Shown here in pieces: positions 9,003 through 17,630 of a DNA stretch of 64,000 bases. Where the stretch lies: NCBI GenBank assembly GCA_902800715.1, contig CADCFN010000007.1:114988-178987 (forward strand), written 5' to 3'. This stretch comes from an uncultured Bacteroidales bacterium (GTDB lineage: Bacteria > Bacteroidota > Bacteroidia > Bacteroidales > Muribaculaceae). The stretch's first letter is position 1; the number at the start of each line of letters is the position of its first letter. The notes beneath the pieces were generated by a model. That model had not been told where the DNA came from. It worked only from the letters and a program-made list of their open reading frames with translations, and searched no databases. The position numbers and the translations under genes are program-made.

Positions 9003-10433
9003 TTAATCATCCCGCGTGTCAAGAGGGATAGAAAGGCCCACCAGGACATTGCAGCACTTGGTGTTCTTGCCCATGAACATATAATCGGTCCCTACAAACA
9101 AAGGACCCAGTTTCATGGCCAGTCCAAATGAATTACCGCCACACATAACGGGCGAGTAGCTGACAGCAAAGTCGAGCAAGCTCGAAGGATGTACACCCAC
9201 CGAGAAGGTCAGTTCGCTATCATTGTCGGGCTTGTTGAAGCGATTGGTGAACAAGGCTCCCAAACTCAACTTGTCATTTACAAGGCGGTATTCGGCACCC
9301 AAGGCAAGCGTGGATGCCAGCATGCTCTGCCTCGACTTGATGTCGGTGTTATCAGGAACGAGCCTGACCATGTCCAGATTCAATGCCTTGCTCGACCCCA
9401 CGACATTGGCAAATCGCTCGATATCGCCAGGATTGCTGCTGTCGTAATTCAGGTCCGAAGTGTTGGAATGCGCCTTCTGGGTAGAGCCTTTGGTCCACTT
9501 GATGAAACCCAAATCGGTGATAGCAGCCGACAACGAGAATTCATCTGTGACTTTCATTGCAACACCCAAATCAAATGCAGCACCAAAACCAGCGATACCC
9601 ATCTTGTTGGTATTGTATTTGATTTTATCAATATATCCGTCAGTGTTGGTTTTCAGTTCCAAACCGTGACAGGAAGCCACCAAATCGGCATCCACATCGA
9701 TTTGAGCAGTGCCCGTTGCATCAAGAAGCTCATCGGGCTCGGCGGCCGACCAGTTGAAGTCAGGACCGACGCCTTGCAAATTGGTCTTGACTGACGCGTT
9801 GTTGATTTTGAATTTCACATTGCCCAGTCCCAGCAAACCTTTTACACGGCCGCCGACGCTAAGCCTATCGCCTATCAAGCGTGTATAACCCACGCCGACC
9901 TCGGAATAGGCATTGAAGTTGAGTTCCTCGCCTTGCAAATGACGCGCATAGTCGGCATAGTCGTTGCTGTTAATGCCCTTCATGTCACGCATGAAACTGA
10001 ACAGTTCCCTGGAAACGGTCATATTGCCGTCAACCCTCAAACCGATGTTGACCGAGATAAATCCATTGCCATGCCACTTGCCAACGGCGAACAGGTCTGT
10101 ACCAGTGCTGGCATTGGCCTTATTATATTCTTTCAGCTTATTGAAGAATTTGTCGGTGGTAAAGAAATCGGCATCATCGGCATTCTTGAACAGATTGTAG
10201 ATATCTTCAGCCCCGAGTGCATTGGAACGCAGCGAGGCGTCAGCACGGCTCACACCGGGCAGATGAATGTAACCGCGCGTGGGCGCCAATGCGGGGTTCA
10301 ACTGCAAGCGGTATTGCGCACCGTCCATGAAATAGGAAGTGCGCACGAATTGTGCGTTGCCCACCCCGAAAGAGCAGGCAAGCAGTAATATCATGACGAT
10401 GCGCAGTCGTGCGCAGCATAACTGATTAGTCAT
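9003..10433 (-). CDS. DUF5723-family outer-membrane protein
   Basis: 476 residues when started at the ATG at 10433. An upstream in-frame extension would begin before the promoter at 10481 and has no signal-peptide logic. The chosen start gives a clear signal peptide (RIVMILLLACSFGVGNAQ). The mature N-terminus reads FVRTSYFMDG and QLNPALAPTRGYIHLPG, the signature of DUF5723 barrels. Many alternating strands follow, with a final LGPLFVGTDYMFMG and PLDTRDD end. Function is not known; relatives are porin-like beta-barrels of the Bacteroidota outer membrane. It stands alone, convergent to the LRR gene and divergent from pdxA. Confidence 0.8.
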   Translation of the reverse strand: MTNQLCCARLRIVMILLLACSFGVGNAQFVRTSYFMDGAQYRLQLNPALAPTRGYIHLPGVSRADASLRSNALGAEDIYNLFKNADDADFFTTDKFFNKLKEYNKANASTGTDLFAVGKWHGNGFISVNIGLRVDGNMTVSRELFSFMRDMKGINSNDYADYARHLQGEELNFNAYSEVGVGYTRLIGDRLSVGGRVKGLLGLGNVKFKINNASVKTNLQGVGPDFNWSAAEPDELLDATGTAQIDVDADLVASCHGLELKTNTDGYIDKIKYNTNKMGIAGFGAAFDLGVAMKVTDEFSLSAAITDLGFIKWTKGSTQKAHSNTSDLNYDSSNPGDIERFANVVGSSKALNLDMVRLVPDNTDIKSRQSMLASTLALGAEYRLVNDKLSLGALFTNRFNKPDNDSELTFSVGVHPSSLLDFAVSYSPVMCGGNSFGLAMKLGPLFVGTDYMFMGKNTKCCNVLVGLSIPLDTRDD

Positions 10434-10480
10434 TGAAGGTTTCTTTATTAATAACAAGCGTTTTGTCGCATTCTCGGCCA

Positions 10481-10488
10481 CAAAAGTA
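10481..10488 (-). promoter_or_regulatory. -7 box for the DUF5723 gene
   Basis: TACTTTTG on the minus strand, 48 bases upstream of the ATG at 10433. No convincing -33 TTTG is visible. Confidence 0.45.
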
Positions 10489-10587
10489 TAAAAAAATATC
10501 ATGCTATACACGTTAATGGCCATAAACTTGCAAGTCGAGCAAACTAAAAAAACAATCAAAAGTGCATCATGAGTAGCAACTTTTTAC

Positions 10588-10595
10588 TACTTTTG
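10588..10595 (+). promoter_or_regulatory. -7 box for pdxA
   Basis: TACTTTTG, 49 bases before the ATG at 10644. It falls inside the longest open frame and therefore argues for the downstream start. Confidence 0.5.
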
Positions 10596-10643
10596 TCGTT
10601 TATAACTGAAACTACTAATAAAAAAAGATACAAATCACACAAT

Positions 10644-11747
10644 ATGAGCGAAGAAAACAATAAACGTCTCAAAGTGGGAATTACACTGGGTGACACCAAT
10701 GGCATCGGCATAGAAGTGGCTCTGAAAGCAGTAGGTGTTCCTGAAATGATGGACCTGTGTATCCCCGTGCTGTATGGCTCAAGCAAGACGGTCAGCTACC
10801 ACCGCAACGCATGCAATCTGCCCGGCTTCCAAATCAACCACACCAAAAGCGCCAAAAGCATTAAAGACAACATGCCCAATCTGGTGGATTGCATCGACCA
10901 GGATATAAAGATTGAACTGGGTCAGCCCAGCAAGCAAGCCGGCTTAGCCGCTTTTCTGGCACTTGAAGCCGCAGTGCGAGATCTCAAGTCAGGACTCATC
11001 GACGTGCTTGTCACCGCACCCATCAGCAAGGAGAACATCCAGAGCGACCAATTCCACTTCCCTGGACATACCGAATACCTCGAAAGTGCTGCCGGAGATG
11101 GCGAGAAAGCATTGATGTTAATGTGTACAGGCAATCTGCGTGTAGCACTCGTGACGACCCACTTGCAGATGACTCAAGTTCCCGCCGCCATCACCATTGA
11201 CGGCATTCTCGAGAAACTGCGCCTGCTCAACATGTCGCTCAAGCGCGACTTCAACATCGACGGTCCCCGCATCGCTGTCCTGTCGCTCAACCCCCATGCT
11301 GGCGAGAACGGCATCCTGGGCAATGAAGAACGCGACATCATTATACCTGCCATCCAGCAAGCGCTCGACGAGGACGGCATTCAGTGTTTCGGCCCCTACG
11401 CTGCCGACGGCTTCTTCGGTGCGCGCCAGTACCGCCGTTTCGATGCCGTGCTTGCCATGTACCATGACCAGGGTTTGGCTCCGTTCAAAACCATCGCTAT
11501 GGATGAGGGCGTAAACTTCACCGCCGGACTGCCCATCGTGCGTACCAGCCCGGACCACGGCACAGGCTATGACATTGCCGGACAAGGCATCGCCAACGAG
11601 TCTTCGATGCGTCATGCCATCTACACCGCCATCGATGTGTACCGCAACCGCATCCGCTATGACGAAGCCCGCCAGAACCCGCTGCCCAAACTCTTCCAGG
11701 ACCGTGGCCGCGACAACGTGAAACTCGACCTCACCAAGGGCGAATAA
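10644..11747 (+). CDS. pdxA: 4-hydroxythreonine-4-phosphate dehydrogenase (PdxA)
   Basis: 367 residues from the ATG at 10644. It oxidises 4-phosphohydroxy-L-threonine with NAD, a step in DXP-dependent pyridoxal phosphate synthesis in the cytoplasm. Family signatures are VGITLGDTNGIGIEV at the N-terminus, DVLVTAPISKENIQ, the metal-site histidine segment FPGHTEYLE, LNPHAGE, MYHDQGLAPFK and RTSPDHGTGYDIAG. All metal-binding histidines expected for PdxA are present. The frame extends 25 codons upstream, but that segment overlaps the promoter. HAD and nucleotidyltransferase genes follow on the same strand at 59 and 70 bases. Confidence 0.95.
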   Translation: MSEENNKRLKVGITLGDTNGIGIEVALKAVGVPEMMDLCIPVLYGSSKTVSYHRNACNLPGFQINHTKSAKSIKDNMPNLVDCIDQDIKIELGQPSKQAGLAAFLALEAAVRDLKSGLIDVLVTAPISKENIQSDQFHFPGHTEYLESAAGDGEKALMLMCTGNLRVALVTTHLQMTQVPAAITIDGILEKLRLLNMSLKRDFNIDGPRIAVLSLNPHAGENGILGNEERDIIIPAIQQALDEDGIQCFGPYAADGFFGARQYRRFDAVLAMYHDQGLAPFKTIAMDEGVNFTAGLPIVRTSPDHGTGYDIAGQGIANESSMRHAIYTAIDVYRNRIRYDEARQNPLPKLFQDRGRDNVKLDLTKGE

Positions 11748-11750
11748 TTC

Positions 11751-11784
11751 AGTTAGGAGTTAGAAGTTAGGAGTTAGGAGTTCG
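11751..11784 (+). repeat. 7-bp tandem array after pdxA
   Basis: Four to five units of AGTTAGG/AGTTAGA in tandem begin four bases after the pdxA stop codon. See the similar AGTTTAG arrays at 31.4, 44.7 and 57.1 kb. Confidence 0.85.
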
Positions 11785-11806
11785 ACTGACCATCTATAAT
11801 ATAAAA

Positions 11807-12508
11807 ATGATAAAAGGAATCATCTTTGATTACGGCGGGACGCTCGACAGCCGCGGAGTTCACTGGAGTGAAGTGCTGTGGCAAGGCTATCAACAGGCCG
11901 GTGTCCCGATTGACAAGCAGACTTTCCGCACCGCTTATGTCGAGGGAGAACGCTCCCTGGCACGTGAGCGCATCATCCTGCCTCAGGATGATTTCCATGT
12001 CCTGTTGCTGAAAAAGGTAGCTATTGAAATCAGCTACCTGCCTCAACAACCTGATGAGACGACCCGCGACCGTTGGGTGAAAGAGATTGCTGCCTATTGT
12101 GACAATGCAGCCCGTGGATGCATCGACGAAGCCCGTCCCATGCTGGAAGAACTTCACGAGAAATATCCCATGATGCTCGTCAGCAACTTCTATGGCAATA
12201 TTGACGAAGTGCTGCGAAACTATGGCATCCGCCATCTGTTCAAGGGCATTATCGAGAGTGCTGTGGTCGGAATACGCAAACCCAACCCTACCCTATTCCG
12301 TCTGGGCGTCGACGCGCTTGAATTGAATCCCGAAGAAGTGCTCGTCGTGGGCGACAGCCTGCGCAAGGATATCGAGCCAGCCGAGCAAATTGGATGCCAC
12401 GTTTTGTGGCTCAAAGGCAAGGGCTGGACTGACGAGGAGGACCAGCAGACACATCCACACACCATTACGCGGGTTACCCAGGTGCTGGATTGGCTGAATT
12501 CTTTATAA
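11807..12508 (+). CDS. HAD-superfamily hydrolase
   Basis: 233 residues. Motif I is IIFDYGGTLDS, in which Gly stands at the +2 position often held by Asp; this variant is common in HAD subfamily IA. Motif II is LVSNFYGN, motif III is around RKPNP, and motif IV is VLVVGDSLRKDIEPA. These place it among haloacid-dehalogenase-like phosphatases with an alpha-helical C1 cap. The substrate cannot be told from sequence. It lies between pdxA and a nucleotidyltransferase and could act on a phosphosugar or cofactor phosphate. Confidence 0.85.
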   Translation: MIKGIIFDYGGTLDSRGVHWSEVLWQGYQQAGVPIDKQTFRTAYVEGERSLARERIILPQDDFHVLLLKKVAIEISYLPQQPDETTRDRWVKEIAAYCDNAARGCIDEARPMLEELHEKYPMMLVSNFYGNIDEVLRNYGIRHLFKGIIESAVVGIRKPNPTLFRLGVDALELNPEEVLVVGDSLRKDIEPAEQIGCHVLWLKGKGWTDEEDQQTHPHTITRVTQVLDWLNSL

Positions 12509-12578
12509 AAGTCTTCCATATTTTGAATCAACACAAACAACTATAGATTACACATTATATAAAACTCTGATTTTTCAA

Positions 12579-13277
12579 ATGAATTATGCGATAATAGCTG
12601 CAGGAGAAGGTTCACGTCTGGCACAGGAAGGCGTTGCCAAGCCCAAGCCGTTGGTTGAACTACAGGGCGAGCCCATGATTGGGCGCCTGATCAACATCAT
12701 GCTTCGCTCCAATGCTGAAAGCATCAGCATCATCGTCAACGAGCACATGACCGAGGTGCGCGAGTACCTTGAGAGCCTTGAATTGCCGGTTCCATTGAAC
12801 CTTGTCGTTAAAACCACGCCCAGCTCGATGCACAGCCTGTGGCACTTGAGCCGCGTGATACCCAAAGGCAAATTCTGTCTCACCACTGTGGATACCATCT
12901 TCCGTGAGGAAGACTTCAGGGGGTACATCGAGGCATTTGAAGACGATGAACAGCATGACGGCATGTGGGCAGTTACACCATTTGTCGATGACGAGAAGCC
13001 CCTCTGGGTTGACGTTGATGAAGAGATGGGCATCACCGCATTCCGTGACAAACCTTGGCATGGCTCCAAATATGTGTCAGGTGGCATCTATGCGATGACC
13101 GACAAAGCCTTTGTAGTGCTCGACAAGTGCATTGAGCAAGGTATCAGCCGCATGCGCAATTTCCAGCGTGCCCTCGTTGAAGCAGATTTCAACCTGCAGG
13201 CATACAGCATCGACAAAATCGTGGATGTCGACCATGCCGACGACATTGCTACCGCCGAAGCCTTTCTCGCATCTTGA
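12579..13277 (+). CDS. Nucleotidyltransferase, sugar/inositol-phosphate type
   Basis: 232 residues. The N-terminal AIIAAGEGSRLA plus KPKPLVELQGEPMI is the nucleotide-binding signature of sugar-phosphate nucleotidyltransferases (GT-A-like Rossmann fold). The acidic TTVDTIF and the final DVDHADDIATAE hold candidate metal ligands. It lacks the C-terminal beta-helix of GlmU or GlgC and is as short as cytidylyltransferases that activate inositol phosphate or choline phosphate. Inositol-phosphate synthase is encoded 340 bases downstream, so CTP:inositol-1-phosphate cytidylyltransferase is one reasonable idea, not proven. Confidence 0.78.
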   Translation: MNYAIIAAGEGSRLAQEGVAKPKPLVELQGEPMIGRLINIMLRSNAESISIIVNEHMTEVREYLESLELPVPLNLVVKTTPSSMHSLWHLSRVIPKGKFCLTTVDTIFREEDFRGYIEAFEDDEQHDGMWAVTPFVDDEKPLWVDVDEEMGITAFRDKPWHGSKYVSGGIYAMTDKAFVVLDKCIEQGISRMRNFQRALVEADFNLQAYSIDKIVDVDHADDIATAEAFLAS

Positions 13278-13616
13278 GCAACCGCTGTAACGCAAAAAAA
13301 TGTTATTAGAGCCCATGACGGGTGATAAGAGCAAAAAAATTGACCAATATACGGCAATTCACGTCAAGGGTAGCATTATATTTCATTAACACAATCTACC
13401 AATTCGTCGGCAAAAATCTACATTTTTTATGAAATAAGGCCGATTATTAAAGATTTTAAACTTAATTTACAAACTCTTTTATTTTTCAATTCAAAAAAAG
13501 GCTGTAATTTAGCGCCGTTTTTGTCACGGGCAACTCCCGTCAATAACAATGTCCAAGGTTTGGGCATCAGTTTTTTAAATTTAGAAAACAAGTAACATTA
13601 ACTGTAATAAAACATT
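13278..13616 (+). other. Gene-free interval before inositol-phosphate synthase
   Basis: This 339-base AT-rich stretch has no plausible gene. A TAATTTAG box at 13505-13512 may be a degenerate -7 element for the next gene. A small hairpin ACGGG/CCCGT lies in the leader near 13526-13540. Confidence 0.4.
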
Positions 13617-14924
13617 ATGGCAAAAGAAATTGTTAAGCCCGCTACCGGCAAGTTAGGTATTATGGTAGTAGGATTAGGTGCCGTGAGCACCACGTTCATG
13701 ACTGGTGTGATGATGGCTCGCAAGGGTCTTGCAAAGCCCGTCGGCAGCATGACACAGTACGACAAGATTCGCATTGGTAAAGGCGAGAACAAAAAGTACT
13801 TACATTACAAAGATATCGTCTCGATGCCCACCCTCGATGACCTGGTATTTGCAGCATGGGATGTGTTCCCCGCTAACGCTTATGAGAGCGCTATCAACGC
13901 CGAGGTTCTGAAAGAGAAGGACATTGAGCCCGTTAAGGACGAGTTGCTGAAGATTAAGCCCATGAAGGCTGCCTTCGACAAGAACTATGCAAAGCGTCTG
14001 GACGGTGACAACGTGAAGCAGTGCAAGGACCGCTGGGATATGACCGAGCAGGTTCGCGAGGACATCCGCAACTTCAAGAAGGAGACCGGTGTTGACCGCG
14101 TTGTAGTTCTGTGGGCCGCTTCGACCGAGATTTATGTCGAGCCCGACATGAAGTATCATGGCACTGTAGCTGCCCTGGAGCAGGCTATGAAGGACAATGT
14201 TGTTGACAAGATTGCCCCCTCGATGTGCTATGCTTATGCAGCGCTGACCGAAGGATGCCCCTTCATCATGGGTGCTCCCAATACCACCGTTGACATTCCC
14301 GCCATGTGGGAACTCGCTGAGAAGACCCAAATGCCGATTGCCGGTAAGGACTTCAAGACTGGCCAGACCCTGGTTAAGAGCGGTTTCGCTCCTATCATTG
14401 GCGCCCGCATGCTCGGCCTGAGCGGTTGGTTCTCAACCAACATCCTGGGTAACCGTGACGGTCTCGTGCTCGATGAGCCCGCCAACTTCCGCACCAAGGA
14501 GGTCAGCAAGCTCTCGACCCTCGAGTCCATCCTCGTTGCTGACGATCAGCCAGACCTGTACAACGACTACTTCCACAAGGTACGCATCAACTACTACCCG
14601 CCCCGCAACGACAACAAGGAGGGCTGGGACAACATCGACATCTTTGGCTGGATGGGCTATCCCATGCAGATCAAGATCAACTTCCTGTGCCGCGACTCTA
14701 TCCTTGCAGCACCCTTGTGCCTTGACCTGTGTCTGCTCATCGACCTGGCTCGTCGCGCCGGCCGCTATGGCACTCAGCGCTTCCTGAGCTTCTTCCTCAA
14801 GAGCCCGATGCACGACTACACTAAGAACGAGATTCCCGTTAACCACCTCTTCCAGCAGCACGTGATGCTCAAGAACGCCATCCGCGAGATGGGCGGTTAT
14901 GAGGCAGACGAGGAAATCGACTGA
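13617..14924 (+). CDS. Inositol-3-phosphate synthase (MIPS)
   Basis: 435 residues. It isomerises glucose-6-phosphate to 1L-myo-inositol 1(3)-phosphate with NAD as cofactor. The NAD fold begins IMVVGLGAVSTTFMTGV. Further family features are the VVLWAASTEIYV strand, the GKDFKTGQT active-site loop, and the LSGWFSTNILGNRDG and CRDSILAAPLCLDL segments. In gut Bacteroidales this enzyme starts inositol-lipid synthesis. The CDP-alcohol phosphotransferase and phosphatase that complete that route elsewhere are not adjacent here. The gene stands alone, with a strong terminator after it. Confidence 0.93.
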   Translation: MAKEIVKPATGKLGIMVVGLGAVSTTFMTGVMMARKGLAKPVGSMTQYDKIRIGKGENKKYLHYKDIVSMPTLDDLVFAAWDVFPANAYESAINAEVLKEKDIEPVKDELLKIKPMKAAFDKNYAKRLDGDNVKQCKDRWDMTEQVREDIRNFKKETGVDRVVVLWAASTEIYVEPDMKYHGTVAALEQAMKDNVVDKIAPSMCYAYAALTEGCPFIMGAPNTTVDIPAMWELAEKTQMPIAGKDFKTGQTLVKSGFAPIIGARMLGLSGWFSTNILGNRDGLVLDEPANFRTKEVSKLSTLESILVADDQPDLYNDYFHKVRINYYPPRNDNKEGWDNIDIFGWMGYPMQIKINFLCRDSILAAPLCLDLCLLIDLARRAGRYGTQRFLSFFLKSPMHDYTKNEIPVNHLFQQHVMLKNAIREMGGYEADEEID

Positions 14925-14955
14925 TTTTCTACACTTTACTACCTTAGACACATCA

Positions 14956-14984
14956 GGGCGGTCGCTATGGCGACCGCCCATTTT
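14956..14984 (+). terminator. Terminator after inositol-phosphate synthase
   Basis: A perfect 10-bp stem GGGCGGTCGC / GCGACCGCCC, with a four-base loop, is followed by ATTTT. Confidence 0.9.
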
Positions 14985-15050
14985 GTGCAACGGCATGCAT
15001 TTCATCTTTCGTTAGGGAAAAAAGATTAATATTTTTTATCCAATTATCAT

Positions 15051-15081
15051 TTGCCGATTCGGCTGATTTACACTAAATTTG
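15051..15081 (+). promoter_or_regulatory. Promoter of the autokinase-ugd operon
   Basis: TTG at 15051-15053, 20 bases, TAAATTTG at 15074-15081. The predicted leader is about 75 nt. Confidence 0.7.
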
Positions 15082-15163
15082 CAGCAAATTATGCATCATC
15101 GGGAACAGTGCTTTATTGTAATAAGCCTGTTCTTCCAAAACACAGAACAAATATTAGCTTAAT

Positions 15164-17608
15164 ATGCAACAAATAATTCAAGAAGATTTGGCCGCCAAAA
15201 AGGCTGCCGAAGAGAAAAAGAAAAAACGTGCGCGCACTGGTATTAAGTGGGACCGACTGTTCATGGCGTGTGCCTACAACTGGTATTGGTTCATTCTGTC
15301 CATGATTGTATGTGCATGTATCGCATATCTTTATGCGATGACACAGCCTCAGTTCTATTTGTCAAAGTGTTCAATCCTAATCAGGTCTAAAGACAGTGCC
15401 CAAGGTACTCCCTCAATGACATTTAGCGACCTGGGACTGAATACCGTCAACTACATCCCCAATGAGCCCTATAAGCTCAAGTCAACAAGGGTGATGGAAA
15501 TTGTCGTGAACTCACTAGGCCTAAATGTGCAGTATTTCGGTCATCAGTTCCTGCGTGACGTGAACATCTACAAGAACACTCCCGTTCAAGTCACCCCGCT
15601 CAGGGAAGTGGAGAGCGCTTTTTCTCTTACCATTGTGCCTAAGAGCGCTGATGATTATGAGTTCAAGGTAAACAACGGACCATGGAAGAAAGCCCATTTC
15701 GGCAAGAATGTAAATACCGAATATGGACCTATTGCCATTGCCAAAACTGATAAATTCAGTGAGAGCTACATTGATAACTCTGTCATCGTACAAGTTACCA
15801 ATCCGACCTCGATGGCAAGGTCTCTTGCTGCAAATATTGTAGTCGAGATGGCAGACTCCCATAGCGATATTCTCAATCTTGCTACAAGAGGTCAGAACGC
15901 TGAAATGTGTGCCGATATCTTGAACGCCTTGGTTATCGCCTACAACCAAGAGGGTATCAATGACATGAACCAGGTTGCACGTAGCACAGAGGCCTTCATT
16001 GCCGAACGTGTGGCTGACCTTTCAAAGGACCTTAGCGGTGTGGATAATGAGGTGGCTGTCTTGACAGCCAGTTCAGCCAACTCTATTATGCTTGGTAGTC
16101 CCGGCCATACCATGTCACAGATTAGTCAAACTGAAGACGTAGGTCTAGAGATGACATTGGTTTCTCAGATTCGCCACTTTATCTCCACGATGAGCAATGG
16201 AGAGCTTATTCCTGCTAACCCAGGCATGAACAATGCTGGTATAGCCGGTCAGATTAATCAATACAACCAAGCTATACAAGAGTATCAGAAAATCGCTACC
16301 ACCTCGAGTGCTGAGAATCCCGTCATGAAAGAACTCGAGAAATCACTGTCTATCCAGAAGAAGCACATACTCAATAGTTTGGATAACTACTTGACCACCC
16401 TGCGCACGAGGCAAAACCAAGCCCAGCGTTTGCAGAGCCAGGCTCAATCCAGCATGACGGCCAACCCTCAACATGAAAAAGCCATTACTGAGGTTACTCG
16501 TCAACAGAAGATTAAAGAGCAACTTTATCTGTATCTTCTTAACAAACGTGAGGAAAATGCGTTGCAGATGGCCATCACCGAGCCGAACGCAAAGGTCATG
16601 GAACCTGCTATTCCCCGATATGCACCAATTACGGCACCATTGTCACGTATCGTGCTGACGGGTATGATTATCGGTCTGCTGATTCCCGCATTTGTGCTCT
16701 ACGGTGTATTCTGGTACTTCTCACTCGACAAGACCATCCATACCCGTCGAGAAGTTGAAGAGGTATGTGACATTCCCATCTTGGGTGAGCTGCCTGCCAA
16801 GAAAGCCAATATCACAGGCGAGATTGTAGTTAACGAGACATCCAATGACCGCATGAACGAGGCATTCCGTATCCTGCGTAACAACCTAGACTTCGTCACG
16901 TCGCAGAATAAGTCCGGACTCGGAACTGTTATTCAGTTCACCTCAACCATGTCCGGTGAGGGTAAGAGTTTCGTGGCTGTGAACCTCGCATTGGCTTACA
17001 CCTTTGTGAATAAGAAGGTGATTGTAGTCGACCTTGACTTGCGTAAAGGTAAGTTCTCTGAGTACGTGGGTGTTCAAAGCGGTAAGGGTGTTTCTGCCTA
17101 CCTGTCTGGCAAGGAAACCGACTTGAACAAGATTATCGACCGTGGAACGCTGCATGAAGGATTTGACATCATCAGTGTTGGTGCCATCCCGCCCAACCCC
17201 ACTGCACTGCTCCTGAGTGACAACATGGTAAACATGATTGAGCAGCTCAAGAAAGAGTACGACTACGTGATTCTCGATACCGTGCCTTACAACCTGATTG
17301 CCGATGCTGCAGTAGCCAACCGCTTTGCAGACCTCACAATCTATGTCATTCGTGACGGCAGGGTTGAGCAACAATACATGTATGAGTTGGAGCGCCTGTC
17401 TGATGAGCACAAGATCAATAACCTGACCATCCTTGTCAACGACATCAAGGTGAGCAAGACCCGTTACAACTACTCTTACGCTTATGGTTACGGTAAGGGC
17501 TACGGCTATGGTTACGGCTACGGCTACGGTTATGGCTATGGCGGCAACAGCGGTGGCTACTATGTCGATGATTCACCCAAGGATCGCGAGAAGCCAAACA
17601 AAGGTTAA
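15164..17608 (+). CDS. Wzc-type polysaccharide co-polymerase / tyrosine autokinase
   Basis: 814 residues. TM1 lies at about 43-63 and TM2 at about 492-520, enclosing a periplasmic Wzz domain with coiled-coil-prone stretches. The cytoplasmic BY-kinase has Walker A STMSGEGKSF (about 597-606), Walker A' VIVVDLDLRKGK and Walker B-like VILDTVP. The C-terminus is a tyrosine cluster of alternating Tyr and Gly (about 766-800), the expected autophosphorylation tail. The protein controls chain length and export of capsule or exopolysaccharide. UDP-glucose dehydrogenase follows after 22 bases in the same transcript. The tail's strict GY alternation is unusually regular and is encoded by near-perfect GGYTAY hexamers. 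Confidence 0.93.
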   Translation: MQQIIQEDLAAKKAAEEKKKKRARTGIKWDRLFMACAYNWYWFILSMIVCACIAYLYAMTQPQFYLSKCSILIRSKDSAQGTPSMTFSDLGLNTVNYIPNEPYKLKSTRVMEIVVNSLGLNVQYFGHQFLRDVNIYKNTPVQVTPLREVESAFSLTIVPKSADDYEFKVNNGPWKKAHFGKNVNTEYGPIAIAKTDKFSESYIDNSVIVQVTNPTSMARSLAANIVVEMADSHSDILNLATRGQNAEMCADILNALVIAYNQEGINDMNQVARSTEAFIAERVADLSKDLSGVDNEVAVLTASSANSIMLGSPGHTMSQISQTEDVGLEMTLVSQIRHFISTMSNGELIPANPGMNNAGIAGQINQYNQAIQEYQKIATTSSAENPVMKELEKSLSIQKKHILNSLDNYLTTLRTRQNQAQRLQSQAQSSMTANPQHEKAITEVTRQQKIKEQLYLYLLNKREENALQMAITEPNAKVMEPAIPRYAPITAPLSRIVLTGMIIGLLIPAFVLYGVFWYFSLDKTIHTRREVEEVCDIPILGELPAKKANITGEIVVNETSNDRMNEAFRILRNNLDFVTSQNKSGLGTVIQFTSTMSGEGKSFVAVNLALAYTFVNKKVIVVDLDLRKGKFSEYVGVQSGKGVSAYLSGKETDLNKIIDRGTLHEGFDIISVGAIPPNPTALLLSDNMVNMIEQLKKEYDYVILDTVPYNLIADAAVANRFADLTIYVIRDGRVEQQYMYELERLSDEHKINNLTILVNDIKVSKTRYNYSYAYGYGKGYGYGYGYGYGYGYGGNSGGYYVDDSPKDREKPNKG

Positions 17609-17630
17609 TATCCATACACTTCTATAACCA

